Source of the DNA: Nitrospirota bacterium
GTDB taxonomy: Bacteria; Nitrospirota; CAKKRA01; 9FT-COMBO-42-15
Assembly: GCA_016214425.1 (NCBI GenBank)
Contig: JACRON010000022.1
Location: 1 to 6,814, forward strand
Length of the DNA: 6,814 nucleotides
Direction of reading: 5' to 3'
The number at the start of each line of letters is the position of its first letter. The first letter of the stretch is position 1. The notes beneath the pieces were generated by a model, which was not told where the DNA came from, ran no database searches, and saw only the letters and a list, made by a program, of their open reading frames with translations. The translations under genes and the position numbers were made by a program. Below, piece by piece: positions 1 through 3,548 of this stretch.

Positions 1-115
1 TGCCCTCTGCAAGCATATCAAAAATCACATATACGGGTATTCGGGTTCCTTTAAATACTGGTTTACCCAAAAGAATTTTGGGATTTATCTCAATTTTTAC
101 ACGATAATCTTCCAT
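1..115 (-). CDS. DUF433 family antitoxin-like protein, N-terminal part (cut by window edge)
   Basis: The minus strand reads MEDYRVKIEINPKILLGK and continues with PVFKGTRIPVYVIFDMLAEG, then leaves the window; 38 complete codons are present. The pattern 'NPKI..GKPV.KGTRIPV..I...LAEG' is the hallmark of DUF433 proteins, small winged-helix DNA-binding proteins generally regarded as antitoxins of PIN-like DUF5615 toxins. The start is fixed by a GGAGG at 123-127, seven bases before the ATG. A DUF5615-type toxin would be expected just beyond the left edge, but that is inference. The full family length is about 75-80 residues, so roughly half is visible. It reads in the same direction as the MazEF-like pair to its right, 202 bases away. 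Confidence 0.85.
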   Translation of the reverse strand, partial: MEDYRVKIEINPKILLGKPVFKGTRIPVYVIFDMLAEG

Positions 116-122
116 CACCTTG

Positions 123-127
123 CCTCC
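123..127 (-). promoter_or_regulatory. Ribosome binding site of the DUF433 gene
   Basis: GGAGG on the minus strand, seven bases before the ATG ending at 113. It decides the start of the partial DUF433 gene. Confidence 0.8.
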
Positions 128-155
128 ATGGTTTTAAGTTTATATATTTTACATG

Positions 156-184
156 ATTATAGTTGTTATATCAATAAAATTTAA
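156..184 (-). promoter_or_regulatory. Possible promoter of the DUF433 gene
   Basis: The minus strand has a perfect TATAAT (161 down to 156). Seventeen bases upstream is TTAAAT (184 to 179), a weak 3/6 match to the -35 consensus. Transcription would begin near 149, about 35 bases before the start codon and upstream of the GGAGG. The -10 is good and the -35 poor. In an AT-rich spacer a chance TATAAT is possible. Confidence 0.4.
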
Positions 185-194
185 CACTACTAAC

Positions 195-256
195 TGCAGT
201 TGGCATTGCCTGCAAGGCAAATCATAGGGCGGGGGCAATCCCCGCCCTGTTTGTTT
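195..256. repeat. Partial copy of the interspersed palindromic repeat, with GC hairpin
   Basis: TGCAGTTGGCATTGCC, then GCAAATCA, then a GC hairpin (AGGGCGGGG, loop GCAAT, CCCCGCCCT; 226-248), then GTTTGTTT. The hairpin is identical to that at 1018-1040, and the flanking words (GGCATTGCC, GCAAATCA, CTGTTTGTTT) recur in the copies at 903-1080 and 1682-1911. The central AT palindrome of the fuller copies is missing here. The repeat fills the 202-base gap between the minus-strand MazF-like and DUF433 genes. Confidence 0.7.
226..256 (+). terminator. GC hairpin plus interrupted T stretch, terminator-like on the plus strand
   Basis: A 9-bp perfect stem AGGGCGGGG/CCCCGCCCT with loop GCAAT is followed by GTTTGTTT. 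The T stretch is on the plus strand, whereas both neighbouring genes are on the minus strand. On that strand the hairpin is not followed by a T run, so it would not clearly terminate them. It may simply be part of the repeat. Confidence 0.4.
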
Positions 257-317
257 AACCACACAATGCTTGACATTTAACCTTCTAATTCAAGGGTCTT
301 TTTCAACGTTACCTTTA

Positions 318-620
318 TTATATTAAATTATCTTTTGGTATAGAACCTAATGGTTTTTTAATAATGGAACTATGAATCACTGCGATTTTCTCTGTCTTTA
401 TAACAGACCTCTTTTTGAGACCTGTTTTTGTAAAATATTCAGCCCCTTCATCAATAACAAACCATGAGTCCATAATCTTTTCTGGTATTTTTGAAAATAT
501 TCCGAGGATTATTGCATCTTCTCCTTTTATGGTTATAACAACGGCAGGTCTTACTTTGGAAGATACAAGGTCTGTGAATGGAAAATTTACAAGTATAATG
601 TCAGCGGGCTTATATGTCAT
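318..620 (-). CDS. mazF: MazF/PemK family endoribonuclease toxin
   Basis: 100 residues starting MTYKPADIILVNFPFTD. Toxins of this family are ribosome-independent mRNA interferases that cleave at short motifs and are neutralised by an adjacent antitoxin. The visible signature is an N-terminal 'GDI..V.FPFTD' equivalent, then KVRPAVVI (residues 23-30, with the conserved Arg-Pro), and a C-terminal block GLKKRSVIKTEKIAVI (68-83) matching the 'KPS.I...KI..I' strand of the fold. The frame stays open for 17 codons upstream (to 671), but those codons lie inside the antitoxin gene. The ATG at 620-618 overlaps the antitoxin stop by 11 bases, a usual TA arrangement suggesting coupled translation. The length is a little short for MazF (about 105-120). 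The family call is firm; the cleavage motif cannot be told. Confidence 0.88.
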   Translation of the reverse strand: MTYKPADIILVNFPFTDLVSSKVRPAVVITIKGEDAIILGIFSKIPEKIMDSWFVIDEGAEYFTKTGLKKRSVIKTEKIAVIHSSIIKKPLGSIPKDNLI

Positions 621-801
621 AGTAAATATCTTCTTCCTTGTCTTCCCATTCTTTAAACGAGGTTTGGGCAACTCTCATCATCGTATGAGTCTCAAGATAT
701 TTATGAATTTCCTCGTCTAATTTTAGTATCTCTTCAGTGGATAGTCGTGGAAGAAGTTTCTTTATTTCTGTTACTGTTACTTCAATAGTAACCTTAGACA
801 T
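610..801 (-). CDS. Antitoxin of the MazF/PemK-type module
   Basis: 63 residues beginning MSKVTIEVTVTEIKKLL and ending in an acidic tail EWEDKEEDIYYDI. The first 20 or so residues (alternating beta pattern) may be a DNA-binding or dimerisation part. The middle LSTEEILKLDEEIHKYLETH is amphipathic helix. The acidic C-terminus is what such antitoxins lay over the toxin's RNA-binding surface. The frame reaches up to 816, but the start at 801 is chosen because GGAGG (814-810) lies eight bases before it, whereas the 816 ATG has no such site. It sits directly before the toxin and overlaps it by 11 bases. Assignment rests on position, size and tail rather than a recognised MazE domain. Confidence 0.8.
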   Translation of the reverse strand: MSKVTIEVTVTEIKKLLPRLSTEEILKLDEEIHKYLETHTMMRVAQTSFKEWEDKEEDIYYDI

Positions 802-809
802 ACTTTTTG

Positions 810-814
810 CCTCC
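810..814 (-). promoter_or_regulatory. Ribosome binding site that fixes the antitoxin start
   Basis: GGAGG on the minus strand, eight bases before the ATG at 801-799. It overlaps the alternative upstream ATG (816-814), which makes that one an unlikely start. Confidence 0.75.
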
Positions 815-820
815 ATTTTA

Positions 821-826
821 ATTATA
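821..826 (-). promoter_or_regulatory. Possible -10 element of the MazEF-like operon
   Basis: A perfect TATAAT on the minus strand about 20 bases before the antitoxin start. No convincing -35 lies 16-18 bases upstream (nearest TGATAA at 850-845 with an 18-base spacer). If real, the transcript would begin almost at the GGAGG, giving a very short leader. Confidence 0.3.
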
Positions 827-971
827 TCCTAACTTAATTTAATTTTATCACATTTTGCAGATGGAGGCAAAGAGTTTTTACAAGAAGAATAGCAGTCAGT
901 AGGATGGGCTCTGCCCGCCAACAATATCTAACATTGGCGCTGCCGTAAGAGTAGGGCTCTTTTTCTATCGT

Positions 972-995
972 AGGGGTTCAAAATTTTGAACCCCT
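972..995. repeat. Perfect 24-base palindrome inside repeat copy A
   Basis: Left arm AGGGGTTCAAAA, right arm TTTTGAACCCCT, no spacer. In copies B and C it extends to 28 bases (GTAGGGG.../...CCCCTAC). Here the base after the right arm is G instead of A, which stops the extension. Confidence 0.9.
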
Positions 996-1017
996 GCAAA
1001 AACAAAATGCAAATCAC

Positions 1018-1046
1018 AGGGCGGGGGCAATCCCCGCCCTTTTTTC
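1018..1046 (+). terminator. Intrinsic terminator-like hairpin in repeat copy A
   Basis: A 9-bp perfect GC-rich stem (AGGGCGGGG/CCCCGCCCT, loop GCAAT) is followed directly by a run of seven T's counting the stem's last T. Structurally this is a good rho-independent terminator. No plus-strand gene lies upstream of it in the window, so here it would insulate the VapBC-like operon from read-through. Confidence 0.55.
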
Positions 1047-1047
1047 T

Positions 1048-1076
1048 TTGACAAGACCAAATTATTTTGTTAATCT
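1048..1076 (+). promoter_or_regulatory. Candidate promoter of the VapBC-like operon, at the end of repeat copy A
   Basis: A perfect -35 TTGACA (1048-1053), a 17-base spacer and TAATCT (1071-1076). The -10 is weak. The predicted start near 1083 lies about 24 bases before the ATG and just before the AAGGAGGG. The same TTGACA-17-TA layout recurs at 1864, 2731 and 2826. Confidence 0.5.
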
Positions 1077-1106
1077 CCTTAATAAGGAACAAGGAGGGTT
1101 TATTTA

Positions 1107-1295
1107 ATGAAAGATACATTAATAAAGCTACAAATAGAAAGCCTTGAGCAGCAATTAAAGGTTTTAAAATCTAAGATAGTTTCTCCTAAAATAGGAAAGA
1201 CATTGTCTGACCTCTATGGAATTTTTGAAGGCAAGATGGATTTGTCCTTAGAAGAGATTAAGAAATATGAATACGCTTATAAAAATAAGGTATGA
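1107..1295 (+). CDS. Small VapB-like antitoxin of a PIN toxin
   Basis: 62 residues. Residues 4-25 (TLIKLQIESLEQQLKVLKSKI) form a heptad-like coiled coil with leucine/isoleucine spacing. The second half reads KTLSDLYGIFEGKMDLSLEEI (31-51), a 'LYGI..GK.D...EEI' block typical of small antitoxins that precede PIN toxins, where it is thought to wrap the toxin. No AbrB, RHH or Phd domain is recognisable. A strong AAGGAGGG (1091-1098) lies eight bases before the ATG. The stop overlaps the toxin start as ATGA (1292-1295), so the two are translationally coupled. DNA binding and autoregulation are usual for such partners but not shown by the sequence. Confidence 0.78.
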   Translation: MKDTLIKLQIESLEQQLKVLKSKIVSPKIGKTLSDLYGIFEGKMDLSLEEIKKYEYAYKNKV

Positions 1296-1678
1296 CATAT
1301 ATTTTAGATACACATATATTAATTTGGTTCTTGGATAAAAATAAAAGGCTGAAACCTCACCATTATCAAATCATTACTGATAAAAATAATGATTTTGTTA
1401 TTTCTGCAATCGTACTTGCTGAAATTAAGCATCTTATTTCTGTAAGGCGGATAAATATAGATTTTGAGAAAGTAATAGATCATCTTAGCGAATCTAAAAA
1501 TTGTATAATTTATCCCATTGACGAAGATGTTATTGATGCAGTGCCAGAAGGGCTTAATATCCTTGATGCCCTTATTGTTGCAACCGGTCTTGTTTACAAA
1601 AATATGCTCAATAGAGAAATAAAGATACTTACAGAAGATGAGGAGATTATAAAGGCAGGTGTACTATCTGTTATTTAA
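1292..1678 (+). CDS. vapC: VapC-like PIN-domain ribonuclease toxin
   Basis: 128 residues, normal PIN toxin length. PIN toxins are Mg2+-dependent ribonucleases that usually cut tRNA or rRNA. The four acidic metal-ligand positions are visible: Asp6 in YILDTHILIW, Glu44 in VLAEIKHL, Asp92 in NILDALIVAT, and Asp116 in ILTEDEEI, where the family normally has T-x-D. The site therefore looks intact. The start overlaps the antitoxin stop by four bases (ATGA) with no separate ribosome binding site, so expression depends on the upstream gene. Repeat copy B follows three bases after the stop. The RNA target cannot be inferred. The family call is secure. Confidence 0.92.
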   Translation: MTYILDTHILIWFLDKNKRLKPHHYQIITDKNNDFVISAIVLAEIKHLISVRRINIDFEKVIDHLSESKNCIIYPIDEDVIDAVPEGLNILDALIVATGLVYKNMLNREIKILTEDEEIIKAGVLSVI

Positions 1679-1748
1679 TGTCATGGGCTGCGCCCGCCAA
1701 CAATATCTGGCAGCGGCATTGCCGTAAGAGTAGGGATATTTTTCTATC

Positions 1749-1776
1749 GTAGGGGTTCAAAATTTTGAACCCCTAC
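1749..1776. repeat. Perfect 28-base palindrome inside repeat copy B
   Basis: Left arm GTAGGGGTTCAAAA, right arm TTTTGAACCCCTAC, no spacer. It is identical to the palindrome at 2612-2639. Confidence 0.92.
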
Positions 1777-1801
1777 AAAAACAAAATGCAAATCACATCA
1801 C

Positions 1802-1831
1802 AGGGAGGCGGCAATCCCCCGCCCTGTTTGT
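1802..1831 (+). terminator. Imperfect GC hairpin in repeat copy B, downstream of vapC
   Basis: Arms AGGGAGGCGG and CCCCCGCCCT around CAAT, with two mismatches compared with copy A, followed by GTTTGTTT. It could end the VapBC-like transcript, but the stem is damaged and the T run broken. Confidence 0.4.
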
Positions 1832-1863
1832 TTCTTGTCAGATTTATTTCCCTTCCTTTTTCT

Positions 1864-1892
1864 TTGACAAAGCAAAATTATTTTGCTAACCT
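1864..1892 (+). promoter_or_regulatory. Candidate promoter at the end of repeat copy B
   Basis: TTGACA (1864-1869), 17 bases, TAACCT (1887-1892). The spacer contains a near-complete inverted repeat (AGCAAAAT, T, ATTTTGCT; 1871-1887), which could be an operator or simply part of the repeat. Transcription would start near 1899, about 67 bases before the DUF6883 gene. The -10 match is weak. Confidence 0.42.
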
Positions 1893-1940
1893 TTCAATAA
1901 TAAAGGCTTACATTTTAGATAAATGACTGAGTGAAGACCT

Positions 1941-1985
1941 ATGGGAATAGTAATTTTGGCAGACAATGAAACTGCAAAAAAGTGA
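1941..1985 (+). other. 14-codon leader-like reading frame overlapping the DUF6883 start
   Basis: The ATG at 1941 opens MGIVILADNETAKK and stops at 1983-1985, 18 bases into the DUF6883 gene in another frame. Its own ribosome binding site is weak. It might couple translation into the downstream gene, which itself lacks a clear ribosome binding site, or it may be a chance frame or a gene remnant. Confidence 0.2.
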
Positions 1986-2298
1986 ATATGCATATGTCCC
2001 TCTTGCCAAACTTCTGGATTATCTGTTGTCAGAAACGCATCCTGTAGGCAAATCAAAAGCTAAGTATTTTCGCTCATTGGGTTTTAATGAGACAAATATA
2101 AACTTGCTTAAAGAAGGCTTATTAGCTATTGCCAGTTCAGAAGATGTAAAAGAGGCGATATCCTCTTTACATGGTGTAAAATATGTTATAGATGGAATGC
2201 TTCAGACACCAACCGGCGTTTTTATTAAGTTGAGGACTATATGGATTATTGATAAAGATATGGAGCATCCACGCTTTATAACAACTTATCCAATATGA
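1966..2298 (+). CDS. DUF6883 family protein
   Basis: 110 residues, MKLQKSEYAYVPLAKLLDYL onward. The N-terminal 'A.VP..KL.DYLLS..HPVGKSKAKYF.SLGF' (about 10-40) and the C-terminal 'G.F...RTIWII......PRFITTYP' (about 84-109) are the conserved blocks of DUF6883 as I know it. The biochemical function is unknown. It is soluble with no signal peptide or membrane segment. An upstream stop at 1951-1953 leaves this ATG as the only usable start. The sequence before it (TTTTGGCAGACA) has no clear ribosome binding site, so translation may be weak or coupled. It is followed after 16 bases by a DUF4926 protein, its common neighbour in my recollection. The tight small-gene pair in a TA island suggests a TA role, which is inference. 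Confidence 0.75.
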   Translation: MKLQKSEYAYVPLAKLLDYLLSETHPVGKSKAKYFRSLGFNETNINLLKEGLLAIASSEDVKEAISSLHGVKYVIDGMLQTPTGVFIKLRTIWIIDKDMEHPRFITTYPI

Positions 2299-2303
2299 AA
2301 CTT

Positions 2304-2309
2304 AGGGGG
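2304..2309 (+). promoter_or_regulatory. Ribosome binding site of the DUF4926 gene
   Basis: AGGGGG lies five bases before the ATG at 2315, in the 16-base gap between the paired genes. It is much stronger than anything before the DUF6883 gene, so the second protein is probably made in excess, as expected of an antitoxin or immunity partner. Confidence 0.6.
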
Positions 2310-2314
2310 TTGAT

Positions 2315-2548
2315 ATGATAAAAGAATTAGACATGGTTGTTTTAAAACATGACATTAAAGAGCATGGATTGACAGAAGGTGATATAGGTGCTGTGGTGCA
2401 TTGTTATGGCAGTGGAAATGCTTATGAGGTTGAATTTGTTACTGCCGAGGGGAAGACGATCGCGGTACTAACGCTTACCATAGAAGATATCAGATTGATG
2501 AGAGATAAAGAGATTCTGCATGTAAGAGAAATGTCGCTAATAGCCTGA
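2315..2548 (+). CDS. DUF4926 family protein
   Basis: 77 residues. The pattern 'LD.VVLK.DI.EHGL..GD.GAVVH.YG.GNAYEVEFV.A.G.T.AVLTL...DIR' covers the DUF4926 domain (about 5-65). It is a small all-beta, SH3-like fold by appearance: alternating hydrophobics, a GDIGAVV turn and a YEVEFV strand. The last dozen residues extend past the usual end of the domain. Function unknown. It is the second gene of the pair with the DUF6883 protein and probably on the same transcript. A role as partner or antidote of that protein is plausible from size, order and the better ribosome binding site, but nothing in the sequence proves it. Confidence 0.8.
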   Translation: MIKELDMVVLKHDIKEHGLTEGDIGAVVHCYGSGNAYEVEFVTAEGKTIAVLTLTIEDIRLMRDKEILHVREMSLIA

Positions 2549-2611
2549 TAGGAAAATTGCCCTTTTTGTGCCTGGCACAGCACTGCCGTAGGTTAGGGAT
2601 ATTTTTCTATC

Positions 2612-2639
2612 GTAGGGGTTCAAAATTTTGAACCCCTAC
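2612..2639. repeat. Perfect 28-base palindrome inside repeat copy C
   Basis: Arms GTAGGGGTTCAAAA and TTTTGAACCCCTAC, no spacer; identical to 1749-1776. Confidence 0.92.
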
Positions 2640-2658
2640 AGAAACAAAATGCAGCATA

Positions 2659-2690
2659 GGGGCGGAGCAATCCCCGCCCTTTTCTTTTCT
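2659..2690 (+). terminator. GC hairpin with T-rich tail in repeat copy C, downstream of the DUF4926 gene
   Basis: GGGCGG (2660-2665) pairs with CCGCCC (2674-2679), followed by TTTTCTTTTCT. The stem is shorter than in copy A because of base changes. It could terminate the DUF6883/DUF4926 transcript. Confidence 0.45.
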
Positions 2691-2730
2691 CCCCGCCTTC
2701 ACAGAACCCTTCTCTGTCTTTCCTTTTTCT

Positions 2731-2759
2731 TTGACAAAGCAGGAGTATTTTGCTACCTT
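2731..2759 (+). promoter_or_regulatory. Promoter-like tail of repeat copy C
   Basis: TTGACA (2731-2736), 17 bases ending in TATTTTGC, then TACCTT. This is the same layout as the tails of copies A and B. It is 145 bases before the lipoprotein gene, and a second such tail (2826) lies in between. Confidence 0.35.
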
Positions 2760-2825
2760 CACATTCAATAAAAATACACTTTGCAAAATGGAAAAATGAT
2801 GGTATTTTATATCTCCCGATTTGCT

Positions 2826-2854
2826 TTGACAAAAAGGCGTTATTCTGTTAATTT
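2826..2854 (+). promoter_or_regulatory. Candidate promoter of the TPR lipoprotein operon (isolated repeat tail)
   Basis: GCTTTGACA with TTGACA at 2826-2831, a 17-base spacer ending TTATTCTGT, and TAATTT at 2849-2854. Only the tail of the repeat is present here. Transcription would start near 2861, about 45 bases before the ATG. The -35 is perfect; the -10 is moderate. Confidence 0.48.
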
Positions 2855-2904
2855 CATTTTATACTGGAGTACAATCTCATAAATAGCTTTACTCAAATAA
2901 AAAC

Positions 2905-3477
2905 ATGAAGCGATATTTATTTATCCTACTTTTTTGTCATTCAATTATTCTTCTATCAGGCTGTGCGCCAAAACAAGCAGTTGTAGAAAAACCCCTTACA
3001 GAGCTTATTCAGCCTGATACATCACCTCAAAAGGCTGCATCATTAAGGCTTACAGAAGAGGGGAAAGTCTATCTTCAAAGCGGAAATCTGATAAAGGCAT
3101 CGGAGGTCCTTGAAAAAGCAATTGTAATTGACACCTCAAACCCATACGCCTATTATTACTTTGCAAGGCTCCGCTCTGAAAAAGGCGAGCATAAGCAGTC
3201 CCTTGGTCTTTTGGCAAAGGCAGAGATATTATTTAAGGATAATCAGTTTTGGCTTTCAAATGTCTATTCCCTGATGGGCAGAAACCACGAGTCTCTTTTT
3301 CAATATAATGATGCAAAAAGAAGATATGAACAGGCATTAAATGTCTATTCCCTGATGGGCAGAAACCACGAGTCTCTTTTTCAATATAATGATGCAAAAA
3401 GAAGATATGAACAGGCATTGAAACTCAATAAAGAAAACCTTGAAGCGAGGGAGGGAATGGAGAGATTACCAAAATAA
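2905..3477 (+). CDS. TPR-repeat lipoprotein with a 27-residue internal duplication
   Basis: 190 residues. A lipoprotein signal peptide (residues 1-19, Lys2-Arg3, hydrophobic core) ends in lipobox LSGC with Cys20. The residue after Cys is Ala, so outer-membrane delivery is expected if Lol rules apply. A proline-rich linker follows to about 45. TPR-like helix pairs are at about 49-82 (EEGKVYLQSGNLIKASEVLEKAI region) and 83-116 (ARLRSEKGEHKQSLGLLAKAE region). Residues 119-145 and 146-172 are identical because of an 81-base tandem duplication. Removing one copy restores a continuous TPR running into KLNKENLEAREGMERL. TPR lipoproteins are generally assembly scaffolds; no partner is evident. No clear ribosome binding site precedes the ATG, so the start rests on the signal peptide. 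It probably heads an operon with the next two genes. Confidence 0.85.
   Translation: MKRYLFILLFCHSIILLSGCAPKQAVVEKPLTELIQPDTSPQKAASLRLTEEGKVYLQSGNLIKASEVLEKAIVIDTSNPYAYYYFARLRSEKGEHKQSLGLLAKAEILFKDNQFWLSNVYSLMGRNHESLFQYNDAKRRYEQALNVYSLMGRNHESLFQYNDAKRRYEQALKLNKENLEAREGMERLPK
3258..3419. repeat. Perfect 81-base tandem duplication inside the TPR gene
   Basis: 3258-3338 and 3339-3419 are identical base for base. The bases just outside differ (C/T on the left, A/G on the right). The unit is 27 codons, so the frame is kept. It is shorter than the 34-residue TPR period, so it is not simply a repeated TPR unit. Zero divergence means a very recent event or an assembly error. Confidence 0.95.
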
Positions 3478-3480
3478 TGC

Positions 3481-3533
3481 AGGGGCGAGGCGTTGCCTCG
3501 CCCTCTTTGGGCGACCCAACGGGTCGCCCCTAC
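3481..3533. repeat. Double-hairpin interspersed repeat between the TPR and kinase-like genes
   Basis: Two perfect 9-bp hairpins in a row: GGGCGAGGC-GTT-GCCTCGCCC (3483-3503) and GGGCGACCC-AAC-GGGTCGCCC (3509-3529). The outer ends AGGGGCGA and TCGCCCCT are also mutually complementary, so the whole can refold as one long stem. The right end CCCCTAC matches the end of the AT palindromes in copies B and C. Its left end lies three bases after the TPR gene stop. It is open in one frame and gives the spurious N-terminal peptide discussed for the next gene. Confidence 0.85.
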
Positions 3534-3536
3534 AAC

Positions 3537-3542
3537 GGAGGG
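3537..3542 (+). promoter_or_regulatory. Ribosome binding site that decides the start of the kinase-like gene
   Basis: GGAGGG six bases before the ATG at 3549. It lies just outside the palindromic repeat and supports the shorter protein over a start at 3477. Confidence 0.8.
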
Positions 3543-3548
3543 CCTGCC

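Larger units (their letters stand above)
903..1080. repeat. Interspersed palindromic repeat, copy A
   Basis: Order of parts: ATGGGCTCTGCCCGCC, CAACAATATCT, GCTGCCGTAAGAGTAGGG, TTTTTCTATCG, an AT-centred palindrome (972-995, 24 bases, perfect), ACAAAATGCAAATCACA, a GC hairpin (1018-1040), and CTTTGACA...ATTATTTTGTTAA. The same parts in the same order occur at 1682-1911 and, with a different left end, at 2571-2785. No transposase or target-site duplication was found. It fills most of the gap between the divergent MazEF-like and VapBC-like operons. Confidence 0.85.
1682..1911. repeat. Interspersed palindromic repeat, copy B
   Basis: The longest copy. It shares with copy A the left end ATGGGCTGCGCCCGCC, CAACAATATCT, GCCGTAAGAGTAGGG, TTTTTCTATCG, the AT-centred palindrome, ACAAAATGCAAATCACA, the GC hairpin and the CTTTGACA tail. 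It differs by an extra stretch (TTGTCAGATTTATTTCCC and neighbours) between hairpin and tail. It fills nearly all of the 287-base gap between vapC and the DUF6883 gene. Confidence 0.85.
2571..2785. repeat. Interspersed palindromic repeat, copy C
   Basis: Shares GCCGTA..TAGGGATA, TTTTTCTATCG, the AT palindrome, ACAAAATGCA, the GC hairpin, CCTTTTTCTTTGACAAAGCA and TATTTTGCTA with copy B. The left end differs (TGCCTGGCACAGCAC instead of ATGGGCTGCGCCCGCC). The segment between hairpin and tail is unlike that in copy B. It fills most of the 356-base gap between the DUF4926 gene and the TPR lipoprotein gene. No gene was seen in that gap. Confidence 0.82.

Noticed and set aside
621..671. N-terminal extension of the MazF-like protein (17 extra codons)
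   Set aside because: These codons lie inside the antitoxin gene, and the MazF fold begins at the ATG at 620; family members start at that point.
415..720. 101-codon plus-strand reading frame
   Set aside because: It is antisense to the MazEF-like genes, has no family resemblance, and the minus-strand genes are clearly real.
928..1119. 63-codon minus-strand frame across repeat copy A
   Set aside because: It is translated palindromic repeat DNA. The frame at 2620-2832 over copy C has a similar origin, and neither has a ribosome binding site.
903..2785. CRISPR array
   Set aside because: The repeats are spaced by hundreds of bases with genes between them and have no uniform spacers, so this is an interspersed repeat family.
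2620..2832. 70-codon minus-strand frame across repeat copy C
   Set aside because: Its resemblance to the frame over copy A comes from the shared repeat, not from a conserved protein.
3233..3418. 61-codon minus-strand frame with an internal repeat
   Set aside because: It is a shadow of the 81-base duplication in the TPR gene.
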